In this document: positions 8,356-16,275 of the stretch, in pieces | How positions within the stretch are numbered: position 1 is the stretch's first letter | Layout: the number at the start of each line of letters is the position of its first letter | Source of the DNA: Thermoanaerobaculales bacterium | Lineage (GTDB): Bacteria; Acidobacteriota; Thermoanaerobaculia; Thermoanaerobaculales; Sulfomarinibacteraceae | Length of the DNA: 33,403 bases | Assembly (NCBI GenBank): GCA_029287235.1 | Contig: JARFRM010000227.1 | Coordinates: 1 to 33,403, forward strand | Direction of reading: 5' to 3' | Notes under the pieces: generated by a model | The model's database searches: none | What the model saw: the letters and a program-made list of their open reading frames with translations, nothing else | What the model was told of the DNA's origin: nothing | Position numbers and translations under genes: made by a program

Positions 8356-8934
8356 GTGAGTCGCCATCAAGAGACTTGGACCGACGACAGAGAGAAGGAC
8401 CAGGCGTTGGTCATCGCCTGCCGGCGAGGCGATGAGGATGCGTGGATGACGGTGTGGCAGCGGTACGGTCCGCTTGTCAAGGCCGTCGCTCGACGGACCG
8501 GCTGTGATTCGGAAGAGGCCCGCGATGTGGTTCAACGGGTGGCGCTTGTGGCGTTGGAGAAGCTCGAAAGCCTGAGGGAACCAAGGAAGTTGGCCCCATG
8601 GCTCGCGGGCATCGCCCGCTTCCAATCGCTCGAGATGATCCGTCAACGGCGGCCGGCCTCCATGCTCGAAGAGGGCACCGCCGTCAGCGATCCGAGGTAT
8701 GACGACGAGATGATCCGAGCGGAGGATCTTGCTCGGCTGCGACAGGCGTTCTCCCGGCTCGAGGCGCGGTGCCAACGACTGCTCAACCGACTGATGCTCA
8801 AGGAACCGCCGGACTCCTACAAGGATGTGGCCCGAGACGAGGATCTCTCGGCGACCTCCATCGGTCCGATCCGGCGGCGCTGTATGAAACGGCTGGGAAA
8901 ATTGATCGAAAAACTGTCTCGTTCCGATGGCTGA
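8356..8934 (+). CDS. Sigma-70 family (ECF-like) RNA polymerase sigma factor
   Basis: This 192-residue protein has two sigma domains. Region 2 covers about residues 14-95 (ACRRGDEDAWMTVWQRYGPLVKAVA, then DSEEARDVVQRVALVALEKL, then WLAGIARFQSLEMIRQRR). A region-4-like helix-turn-helix covers about 120-185 (SFR-type DLARLRQAFSRLEARCQRLLNRLM, then DVARDEDLSATSIGPIRRRCMKRLGKL). This two-domain layout and length fit extracytoplasmic-function-type sigma factors. The GTG at 8356 is chosen because the protein fits the family from there and a TATAAT box ends six bases before it; longer readings lie inside the previous gene. Only 26 bases separate it from the zinc-motif protein. It probably directs transcription of this operon or of a linked set of genes. 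Confidence 0.88.
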   Translation: MSRHQETWTDDREKDQALVIACRRGDEDAWMTVWQRYGPLVKAVARRTGCDSEEARDVVQRVALVALEKLESLREPRKLAPWLAGIARFQSLEMIRQRRPASMLEEGTAVSDPRYDDEMIRAEDLARLRQAFSRLEARCQRLLNRLMLKEPPDSYKDVARDEDLSATSIGPIRRRCMKRLGKLIEKLSRSDG

Positions 8935-8960
8935 GCGCACTGTTTCGGTGAGAGGGTGAT

Positions 8961-9554
8961 ATGGATCATTTGACCGAGACGGAAATCATCGACCTGATCG
9001 AGGACGACGGTTCGCTCGAGACCGAGTCCCACATCGCGGGCTGTTCACGGTGCCGCTCGGTGCGGAATCTCTGGGTTGACAGGCTCGAAGCGCTGCGCGA
9101 GATGAACCGCGAGACCCTCGATGAATCGGAGCTTCACCGCCTCAGGGTGCTCTTCCGACAGCTCGGACCGGGTCAGAGTCGCATCCCTCACCTGATCGCG
9201 AAGCTCGTGCGCTCGTCGGCGGCCGCGCCGGCAATGGCTCGCGGAGTGGCTTCGGGTGAGATCATGGAGTTCCACGCCGGACCATACACCCTGATGCTGC
9301 GGGTCGGGGCTCAAGGATCTCAGTCAACCGTCTCCGTCGTCGGTCAGATCGCATCGGTTGAAGAGGATCGTGAGATCGGCGGCACCTTTGCGCTGACGCC
9401 GCCCGACGGGCGGGTTCGTCTGTCGGATGTCGATCGGTTCGGCGAGTTCAACCTGACGGAACTGGCTCCCGGGACCTACAGGGGTACATGGTGGTTCGGT
9501 GATCAACTGATGGTCGTGCACAAGGTCGAGATCGGGACCGATGATGAGCCATGA
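8961..9554 (+). CDS. Anti-sigma-like zinc-motif protein, soluble
   Basis: This 197-residue protein starts MDHLTETEIIDLIEDDG and carries His24-x3-Cys28-x2-Cys31 (HIAGCSRC), the metal-binding signature of zinc-type anti-sigma factors. No transmembrane segment is visible. After a helical middle part, the C-terminal half is beta-rich (GPYTLMLRVGAQ, FALTPPDGRVRLSDVDRFGEFNLTELAPGTYRGTWW). That half looks like a carboxypeptidase-regulatory or similar sandwich domain. Its place directly after the sigma gene supports an anti-sigma role. Its last 14 bases overlap the CHAT protease start, so it is co-translated with that protease. Whether it binds this sigma factor is inference. The C-terminal domain could be a sensor or a protease substrate. 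Confidence 0.75.
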   Translation: MDHLTETEIIDLIEDDGSLETESHIAGCSRCRSVRNLWVDRLEALREMNRETLDESELHRLRVLFRQLGPGQSRIPHLIAKLVRSSAAAPAMARGVASGEIMEFHAGPYTLMLRVGAQGSQSTVSVVGQIASVEEDREIGGTFALTPPDGRVRLSDVDRFGEFNLTELAPGTYRGTWWFGDQLMVVHKVEIGTDDEP

Positions 9555-12276
9555 GATCCACGCTGAGCTTCCCGACGAGGTCGCGCGTCTGCTGGCCTCG
9601 GGTGAGGAAGAGGCGGCGGGGGAGCGTCTTCGTGATTTCGCCGAACATCTCGCCCGGGCGAAGCCCGGTCGCGGTCTCGAGTGGTCGCTGAAAGCCACCT
9701 CCACCCGAACCGACAACTCGTTGTTCAGCGCCTACATTCGTTGGGCGACCGGGGTTGTGTTTCACCTCACCGGAGAGACTGTTCGTGCCGAAGAGGATCT
9801 TCGCGAAGCGGCACGCGGGATGACCCGATGCGGCCGTCTCGATCTCGCCGATCGGGCCAGCCTGCTGTTGATCGATTGCTACGGGGAGCAGCTCCGTCTG
9901 GACCGGGCGCGGCGGCTCGCACGACGACTGGAAAACCGCTTCATCCAGCGCGGAGACCCCGAACGGGGAGCGGTGGCCCTGGCCAACCTGGCTTGCGCTG
10001 AGGATGCCGCCGATCACGTCGATCGTGCTCAGCGCCTCTGGCGGCGGGCCATACGCCGCATGGAGCCCGGGAGCCTCAGACACCTGCTCGCACGAGCAAA
10101 TCTGGCGAATACCGCCGCCCTCGGCGGCCGATTCTCGGAAGCGGCACTCGAGCACCGGGAGGTTGCGGCGGCAGCTCGCGAACTCGGTTTGGCGAACCTC
10201 GCTCGCCACGCTGAACTCAATCTCGCTGAAACCGAGTTCGCCGTCGGCCGGGTCGAGGCGGCCTTCGATCGCTGGCAGCAGGTGATCGACGCATCGCGTC
10301 TCGAGGGTGATCTGGGGATGGAACTGAGCGCGGAGGTTGATCTCGCCACGGCGGAAACCGAGGTCGGTGAGCTCGACCTGGCCAAGGCGCGGCTCGCGCG
10401 ATCACTGCCCAGGCTCCGCACGGCGGGGCTGCTGCACGACGAGGTTCGAGCTTTGCGGCTGCATGCAGTGGTTGAGGCTTCTCAGGGCCGAATCATCGAC
10501 TGGAGAGGCGCCGTCGAAGGGCTCCGCGGCCCGGAAATGCGGCATCAACGAGATCTGTTGACGGTTGACATGGCCCAACTGGATTCCTCGGCCGATCCGG
10601 CCGAGACCGTTCGAGCGGCTCGGCGACTGGCAGCCGGCGGGCTTCGCCACCGAGCATCGCTCGGTCTCGCCTGGGCCGGCGAACGTCATCTCGAGCGCGG
10701 CAATCGCGGTGCGGCCAGGCGTTGCGCCAACCAAGCCCTGGCCGGCAATCAGAGATCGGCATGGGTGAGGCTGATATCTCATCACGTCCTCGGCAGAATC
10801 GGCGGCCCGGGTTCCACCCGCCACCTCTTCAGGGCCGTCCACTGGGCGGACCACCTGCATGGACGACTCTCCGCAACATCGGACCGGAGCGCCTTTCTCA
10901 GGATGCGCGGCGATGTGTATCTGGATCTCATGGCGGCGCTCCTGGAACGGAACACGTCGCGCGATCGCCGCCGCGCTCTCGACATCCTGTCGCGGTTCCG
11001 CTCGGGCTGGTTCATCGACGAGCTGGCGCGGCGGGCCGACCGCGGCGACGATCCGCAAGTTCGCCGCTGGCAGGAGCTGCGGGCTCGTCTCGCGGCCCTC
11101 TTGAGTCGGGTGGAGGGCCAGGACGAGCCGCGCATTCGGCGGTTCGGCATCCACATTCACCGCGAGCTGCAAGGTCTCGAGGGCCAGCTTCTGGAAACCG
11201 AGGCCGCGCTGGCGCGCAGATGGCCAGGCCTGCTCCCCGGCTCCGTCGGGCGACCCGTTTCCAAGGTGCTGCTGGAGCGTATGCCTCAAAACGATCTCTT
11301 CGTCGAGTACTTCCTCGATGCGCGTGATCTCGTGGTCTTCATCGCCTGGCGGGGGAAGCTCCGGGTCGAGCGGGTCCGCAACATGGCTCCGGAGATCCGC
11401 TCGCTGACCGCCTCGGTGCGTTTCCACATGGACACCGCGACCTGGAGAGAGGGACCTTCGTCTCGCAGCTCGGCAAGCGCCCTCAGGCATCGACTCCGAC
11501 GCCTGGGCGATATCCTGCTGCAGCCGCTGCCGGCCGAGGGCTGGCGAGGTCTGTGGTTGGCGCCCCACGCCGAGCTGTACCATCTTCCCTGGGCGGCGAT
11601 GGAGACCGAGAATCACCCGCCCCTGATCGACCGTGCGATTTTCTCGCTCGTTCCCGGCGCCGGTGTCGCCGCCGCCCTGCTGGGCGAAAGACCCCGATCG
11701 CCGAATCGGATCGCGTTCGGCGCCGCATCGAGCGCCGAGCTGCCCATGGTCGCCGAAGAGGTCCGAGAGCTGGCGCAGATGATCGACACCTCCGTCGCCA
11801 TCGAGACCACCACCCGGGCTGAGTTCATCAACATGCTCTCCTCGTACGACATCGTCCACCTCGCCGGCCACGCGGTCGTTCTCGACGGAATCCCGTCGGC
11901 CTCGGGGCTGCGATTGAGCGACGGCTATGTGACGGTGCACGATCTCGCCGCAACCCGCATCGCCGCAACTCTGGTGACCTTCGGTGTCTGCTCGGGCGTT
12001 CGCATGGGTGACGACCACCTCGAACACCGCTATGACGGTTTCCTTCGGTCCCTGTTAGCCGGCGGCGTGCGGTCGGTGGTGGGTGCGATCTCGCCGGTGA
12101 GGGATGATGTAGCCTATTCTTTCGATCTCGAGTTCTACCGGGGAGTCCGCGATCTCGAGAACCCCGGCGACGCCTTCCGCCTGGCGGTGAAGGCCCTGCG
12201 TCGGCACGATCCCAACCCGGCGACGTGGGGCAACTTCCACTTCTTCGGGGACCACCGGCCTTGGAGTGTTTCATGA
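9541..12276 (+). CDS. Helical-repeat (TPR-like) CHAT-domain protease
   Basis: This 911-residue cytosolic protein has no signal peptide. About residues 1-480 form repeated alpha-hairpins of TPR type (for example GRFSEAALEHREVAAAARELG and VGELDLAKARLARSL). The C-terminal CHAT domain begins near residue 583 (LFVEYFLDARDLVVFIAW). It includes LPWAAME, the catalytic histidine His777 in VHLAGHAV, and the catalytic cysteine Cys817 in VTFGVCSGVRMG, followed by FLRSLLAGGVRSVVGAI. This His/Cys dyad is that of caspase-like peptidases of clan CD. The start is ATG 9541, with ATG 9544 next to it. It overlaps the zinc-motif gene upstream and the subtilisin gene downstream (ATGA). The arrangement suggests regulated cleavage of a partner, perhaps the anti-sigma protein. 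The target is not known. Confidence 0.93.
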   Translation: MMSHEIHAELPDEVARLLASGEEEAAGERLRDFAEHLARAKPGRGLEWSLKATSTRTDNSLFSAYIRWATGVVFHLTGETVRAEEDLREAARGMTRCGRLDLADRASLLLIDCYGEQLRLDRARRLARRLENRFIQRGDPERGAVALANLACAEDAADHVDRAQRLWRRAIRRMEPGSLRHLLARANLANTAALGGRFSEAALEHREVAAAARELGLANLARHAELNLAETEFAVGRVEAAFDRWQQVIDASRLEGDLGMELSAEVDLATAETEVGELDLAKARLARSLPRLRTAGLLHDEVRALRLHAVVEASQGRIIDWRGAVEGLRGPEMRHQRDLLTVDMAQLDSSADPAETVRAARRLAAGGLRHRASLGLAWAGERHLERGNRGAARRCANQALAGNQRSAWVRLISHHVLGRIGGPGSTRHLFRAVHWADHLHGRLSATSDRSAFLRMRGDVYLDLMAALLERNTSRDRRRALDILSRFRSGWFIDELARRADRGDDPQVRRWQELRARLAALLSRVEGQDEPRIRRFGIHIHRELQGLEGQLLETEAALARRWPGLLPGSVGRPVSKVLLERMPQNDLFVEYFLDARDLVVFIAWRGKLRVERVRNMAPEIRSLTASVRFHMDTATWREGPSSRSSASALRHRLRRLGDILLQPLPAEGWRGLWLAPHAELYHLPWAAMETENHPPLIDRAIFSLVPGAGVAAALLGERPRSPNRIAFGAASSAELPMVAEEVRELAQMIDTSVAIETTTRAEFINMLSSYDIVHLAGHAVVLDGIPSASGLRLSDGYVTVHDLAATRIAATLVTFGVCSGVRMGDDHLEHRYDGFLRSLLAGGVRSVVGAISPVRDDVAYSFDLEFYRGVRDLENPGDAFRLAVKALRRHDPNPATWGNFHFFGDHRPWSVS

Positions 12277-14765
12277 TCAGCAGAGTGAAACGTGCCGCGA
12301 TTCCGACGCTCCTCGTCGTTGCACTCGCCGGGTCGGCATTTGCCGGGTCGGAGCAAACGCGATCCGACCTGGAAACAGGAAACACCACCGGCCGACCGGT
12401 GGCGGTGGTCCTGACCGCCGAGCTGACCTGGGTCGATCCGCCGTACCGGCTCGGCCTTGCGGGTGGATGGACGGTTGAGTTCGCCGACCCGTCGGATGCG
12501 CTGCAAGCGCTCGCCGTGACCGTGGCTGGAGGCGCCTCGCCGCGGGTGCGGGTGATCGGACAGAGGGTCCCGGGGCAGGGCGACCTTTTGCTTCTCGGCA
12601 ATGGACTCGAAGTGCTGATCGAGCCCGAAGGCAACTTGCAGACACGACATCATCGGAAGACCGCGGCCTCCTCCGCTCGAGCGGCAAAATTCCCGGCGCG
12701 CCATCGAACCACCTCCATCAAAGGGGATACGACTCTCGAAGGGACCCTGACTGCTTTCACCCCGGACGGTCTGACCCTCGACGTCGACTCGACAATGATC
12801 CAGGTCATCGTCACGCCGGATACCGAGTTCCAGGATTTCAGCGAGCTGTCCGATCTCGCTCTTGGGAATGTGTTGGAGGTCCGGGGCGAGCTCGATGGTT
12901 CGACCATCGTCGCCGACCGGATCCGGCTGCGCACCGATGGCGGGGAAACGACCCTCGAAGGCGACATCACGAGCTTCACCGCAAGCGGGTTTCGCCTCAA
13001 CGTCGGTTCGGAGAGCTTCGAGGTCGTCGTCACGGCGGATACCGAGTTCCAGAATTTCACCTCCCTGTCCGATCTCGAGATCGGTGACTTGATCAAGGCC
13101 AGAGGCGACCTCCAGGGAACCGTGCTCACCTCCACCGAGGTCGAGCTTGTCTCCGGCGGGTCCGGCGGAGACGGTGATGGGCTGAATTTCGACTTCAAAG
13201 GCAAGCTCACCCGATTGCTGCCCCCCGACCGGTTCACCATGGACGACGGTCGCACCTATCGGGTCGATGCCGACACCGTCTTCGATCCCATCATCGGCTC
13301 ATACTCGGGGCTCGCCGTCGATCATTACCTCGAGGTCGATGCCATCCGCACCGCGGGCGGAGGAAATCTTGCTGTCGAGATCGAATACGAGGGAACCAGT
13401 CAGGGCGGCCAAGGCTATATCGAGATCGAGGGCCGGGTCCTCGACATCACCTCGAGCCAGATCGAGCTCGAAGACGGCTCGGTCATTGCGCTCCTACCCT
13501 CGACGCTGTTCACCGGCGATGCCGATTCGTGGACAGACATCGTGCCCGGCTGGTCGGCGGAGGTCTATACCCTGCTCGAGCTGACCGGTGTCTACTCCGC
13601 CCTCGAAGTCAGGGCCGAAGATCCGGAACCGGCGACGGTGGCCGATCAGGAGTTCGAACCACAGCAGGCGCTGGTGGTGCCCGCAACCGGCGCCAGCGGC
13701 GACGCCATCGCCGATCGATTCGGCGCCGAAGTCGCGGGTCGTGTCGGGGACCTCGCGGTGCTGCTGTGGTGGCCCCAATCCATCGATGACGAGCTGCTCG
13801 CCGAGTTGGCCGCCGATGCCGAGGTCGCGGCGGTGGAGCCCAACTACCTCTTCCGCGATCCGGAGACGGTTCGCCGACGCTATCCCACGGTCGATCGTCA
13901 GGCGACAAACGCAAAACTCCTCGATCAGCCGGCCGTTCACAAGGTTCGAATGATCGAAGCACACCAACTTGCCGACGGGCATGGCATCGTCATCGCGGTG
14001 ATCGACACCGGGGTCGACCCGCTGCATCCGGTGCTTCGCCGGCGTCTGGTGTCGGGCGGACTCGATCTGGTGGACGGCGATCTGACTCCGTGGGAGGAAC
14101 GCGACGGAGTCGATGACGACGGCGACGGCGACATCGACGAGGCCACCGGGCACGGGACCTTCGTCGCCTCGCTCATCGCCATCGCAGCCCCCGGCGCGTC
14201 GATCCTTCCGTACCGGGTGCTCGACGATGACGGCGGTGGAACGGCGTACGATCTGGCGTTGGCCCTCGCCGATGCTCTGCAACGCCGTGTCGACATCATC
14301 AACCTGTCGCTGGTCTACCAGGAGCGGTCGACGGCCGTCGATCTTCTCCTCGAGCGAGCCGCCGAGCTGGGAATCGTGGTCGTGACCTCCGCCGGCAACG
14401 ACGGTCTGACCTCGATGCCGTTCCCGGCGTCCGACAGCCACACGATGGCGGTTGCGGCACTCAGCGAGAATGGTCCGGCTCTGGCCGATTTCTCAAACCG
14501 TACGGAGCACATCACCGTTGCGGCTCCGGGAGAGGCAGTGTACGGCGGCCTCGACGATCAGACCTTCGGCACATCGAGCGGGACATCCATGGCCGCGCCC
14601 TTCGTGTCGGCGACGGTCGCTCTCCTGCTGAGTTCCGACCCCGGTCTGGACCCCGTTCTGATTCGGAATGCTCTCCAGCAGGCCGGGGTTCCCATCCAGG
14701 ACGGTCCCTGGGCGGGCATGGTGCTCGACATGGCTGCGACAACGGCTCTGGTCATTGGTCCGTAA
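12273..14765 (+). CDS. Secreted subtilisin-family (S8) serine protease with DUF5666-like repeats
   Basis: This 830-residue exported protease has a signal peptide (MISRVKRAAIPTLLVVALAGSAFA). Four DUF5666-like beta domains follow at about residues 151-222, 224-293, 307-374 and 381-450. The first two are nearly duplicate units (TTLEG...DTEFQ). A propeptide-like segment follows (about 460-530, LLWWPQSIDDELLAELAADAEVAAVEPNYLF). The peptidase has Asp578 (VIDTGVD), His627 (GHGTFVAS), oxyanion Asn709 (SAGNDG) and Ser772 (GTSMAAPFVS), a complete catalytic set. An acidic loop, DGVDDDGDGDIDE, precedes the histidine and may bind calcium. The start ATG overlaps the CHAT stop by four bases, so the cytosolic protease and this exported protease come from one message. 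The four repeats may be binding domains; that is inference. Confidence 0.93.
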   Translation: MISRVKRAAIPTLLVVALAGSAFAGSEQTRSDLETGNTTGRPVAVVLTAELTWVDPPYRLGLAGGWTVEFADPSDALQALAVTVAGGASPRVRVIGQRVPGQGDLLLLGNGLEVLIEPEGNLQTRHHRKTAASSARAAKFPARHRTTSIKGDTTLEGTLTAFTPDGLTLDVDSTMIQVIVTPDTEFQDFSELSDLALGNVLEVRGELDGSTIVADRIRLRTDGGETTLEGDITSFTASGFRLNVGSESFEVVVTADTEFQNFTSLSDLEIGDLIKARGDLQGTVLTSTEVELVSGGSGGDGDGLNFDFKGKLTRLLPPDRFTMDDGRTYRVDADTVFDPIIGSYSGLAVDHYLEVDAIRTAGGGNLAVEIEYEGTSQGGQGYIEIEGRVLDITSSQIELEDGSVIALLPSTLFTGDADSWTDIVPGWSAEVYTLLELTGVYSALEVRAEDPEPATVADQEFEPQQALVVPATGASGDAIADRFGAEVAGRVGDLAVLLWWPQSIDDELLAELAADAEVAAVEPNYLFRDPETVRRRYPTVDRQATNAKLLDQPAVHKVRMIEAHQLADGHGIVIAVIDTGVDPLHPVLRRRLVSGGLDLVDGDLTPWEERDGVDDDGDGDIDEATGHGTFVASLIAIAAPGASILPYRVLDDDGGGTAYDLALALADALQRRVDIINLSLVYQERSTAVDLLLERAAELGIVVVTSAGNDGLTSMPFPASDSHTMAVAALSENGPALADFSNRTEHITVAAPGEAVYGGLDDQTFGTSSGTSMAAPFVSATVALLLSSDPGLDPVLIRNALQQAGVPIQDGPWAGMVLDMAATTALVIGP
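12723..13152 (+). repeat. Tandem duplicated DUF5666-like units inside the subtilisin gene
   Basis: Two adjacent segments (12723-12938 and 12942-13152) encode nearly the same order of motifs: TTLEG, then a VVTADTEFQ-type strand, a S-LSDL turn, a G-VLEVRGEL-type strand, and an ending IRL/VEL. The similarity is visible at protein and partly at DNA level, pointing to internal duplication. Two further, more distant units follow up to about 13620. Confidence 0.65.
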
Positions 14766-14851
14766 CCGAGTGGTGGTGTGACTGTTGACCGGCGTTGCCC
14801 GACCATGAAGAATGGTCACCGGCAAAAATCAGAGACCGGGGAGAGACGACA

Positions 14852-16111
14852 TTGAGATCTGAAAACCGACCCCACTTGCGGGTCTCTTACGGGCTGATCT
14901 TCGGTCTCCTGTCGATCATCAGTTTCGCCGCGCCCGGGTTTGCGCAGCAGGCGGGGCGAGACCCGGCCCCGGGGCAGCCCCTGCAGGGCGAGGTGACCTT
15001 CATCGTCCTCGACCATCCGGTGACCTCCAGCGGCACGCTCGACCTCTGGCGTGCGGCCAGCAGCCAGGGTGCGCGGGTCATGCTCAAGGTCTATCGGCCC
15101 GATGGCGACCGGCTCGTGCTGGTCGGGACCTCGCCCTTGGAGACCGTTGCCGCCGGCGAGGTTGCGACCTTCGCATGCAGCATCCCCGTCGTCCGCAACG
15201 ATCTCATCGGTTGCTTCTGCCCGGACTCGAGCTGCATCGATGCGTTTGTCGATGGCGATAGGTTGTCGGCGGACGGCGATCTCGGAACGAGCTCCCAGAA
15301 CGAGTTCTCTCTCGGTGTCGGGTCGCCCGCGATCTCGGCCGCGGGCTCGTTGCTCGCCGATGTCCCATCGGGCGCCTCCACCGACCTCGTGATTCCCGTG
15401 GTCGCTCGGACCTCCGGGCTCAACGGCACCGTGTGGTCGACCAGCCTCGAAATCCACAACACCACCGATCGGGCCGCTGATGTCGCCCTCTTCTTCAACC
15501 GCTCGGACATCGACAACACCACTCCCGCAGCCTCGGCCCAGGCGGTGATCCAACCGCGGGGCATGTTGGTCTTCAACGATCTGCTCAGCGAAGCGTTCGA
15601 GCTCGAGGACGATGCCGGATCGGTGGACATCCTCTCATCCGAGGCCGTCCTCGCCCACGCGCGGATCGCCAATTTCGGCGGGGCCGCAGGGAGCTACGGG
15701 CAAGCCGCGCCGGCGGTACCGGTGGAGTGGGCCCTGGGTGAGGACGACGTCCCCGGTACCAACCCCGATGCCCACGTCGCCACGCTGTTCGAATGTCGAG
15801 AGGATGCCGACCACCGCTGCAACCTCGGGATCGCGAGCGTGGCGAACGTCCCGCTGATCGTCACCGTCCGGGCGTGGGATGGAACCGACGCCGTCGGGAC
15901 GCCCCTGTCCCTCGAGCTCGATCCCTTTTCGCACACCCAGGTGAATCGTGTCCTCCGGACGATGGGAATCTCGGGGACCGGCGGGGTGCGTTTGGAAATC
16001 GCCGCCGCTCCCGGCTCAGCCGGTCGGTTCTTCACCTACATCTCCAGCATCGACAACCACAGCGGAGATGCCGTGTTCCTGCTCGGCGACCGGGTGCCGA
16101 CGCTCCCCTGA
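14852..16111 (+). CDS. Secreted beta-sandwich protein of unknown function
   Basis: This 419-residue protein has a signal peptide (GLIFGLLSIISFAAPGFAQQ). An N-terminal domain (about 36-165) starts GEVTFIVLDHPVTSSGTLDLWRA and contains several cysteines (CFCPDSSC). The C-terminal domain covers about 178-419. It shares a sequence pattern with residues 268-503 of the CHRD protein at 4553-6700: an opening PVVAR or PVISR, a W-T/S-T-L strand, GQAAPA in the middle, and an ending Y(I/L)S(S/A)(I/V)DN...DA(V/I)F. The start is TTG 14852. It is preceded by GGGGAGAG at 14838-14845 with good spacing, and the basic end of the signal peptide begins there; the next upstream start has no ribosome site. It lies 86 bases after the subtilisin gene and is likely in the same unit. 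No enzymatic motif was seen. Confidence 0.84.
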   Translation: MRSENRPHLRVSYGLIFGLLSIISFAAPGFAQQAGRDPAPGQPLQGEVTFIVLDHPVTSSGTLDLWRAASSQGARVMLKVYRPDGDRLVLVGTSPLETVAAGEVATFACSIPVVRNDLIGCFCPDSSCIDAFVDGDRLSADGDLGTSSQNEFSLGVGSPAISAAGSLLADVPSGASTDLVIPVVARTSGLNGTVWSTSLEIHNTTDRAADVALFFNRSDIDNTTPAASAQAVIQPRGMLVFNDLLSEAFELEDDAGSVDILSSEAVLAHARIANFGGAAGSYGQAAPAVPVEWALGEDDVPGTNPDAHVATLFECREDADHRCNLGIASVANVPLIVTVRAWDGTDAVGTPLSLELDPFSHTQVNRVLRTMGISGTGGVRLEIAAAPGSAGRFFTYISSIDNHSGDAVFLLGDRVPTLP

Positions 16112-16125
16112 TCCCGCGGTTCTAA

Positions 16126-16167
16126 CGGCCTCTCCAACTGCTGATGAGAACGAGCAGTGAGAGGCCG
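16126..16167 (+). terminator. Long hairpin after the sigma/CHAT/S8 operon
   Basis: An outer 9-bp stem (16126-16134 with 16159-16167, CGGCCTCTC/GAGAGGCCG) and an inner 6-bp stem (ACTGCT/AGCAGT) enclose a 10-base loop, with a two-base bulge. It starts 15 bases after the last gene's stop. No T-run follows, so it may act as an mRNA end or pausing structure rather than a classical terminator. Confidence 0.55.
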
Positions 16168-16251
16168 ATAGACTGACTTCGTCGTTGCGACTCGAGACCA
16201 TCGGCGGCGTCGAAGAAAGGTGGCACGGCCTGAGGGCGGGGAACGACGCGG

Positions 16252-16257
16252 TACGAT
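16252..16257 (+). promoter_or_regulatory. Possible -10 box of the solute-binding-protein gene
   Basis: TACGAT resembles a -10 hexamer and lies 18 bases before the ATG at 16276. No convincing -35 was found, so this is a weak call. Confidence 0.35.
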
Positions 16258-16275
16258 AGTCCCGAGGTCACGGAC

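Noticed and set aside
10402-12027. 541-codon open frame on the minus strand
   Set aside because: It is antisense to the CHAT protease gene, whose motifs and catalytic residues are intact. Its translation is low-complexity and shows no domain, as expected for shadows in GC-rich DNA.
13494-14441. 315-codon minus-strand frame
   Set aside because: It is antisense to the subtilisin peptidase domain, which contains the complete catalytic set.
14795-14825. Hairpin between the subtilisin and the beta-sandwich gene
   Set aside because: The stems are short and broken (5 and 6 bp) and are followed by an A-run, not a T-run, so a terminator call is not supported.
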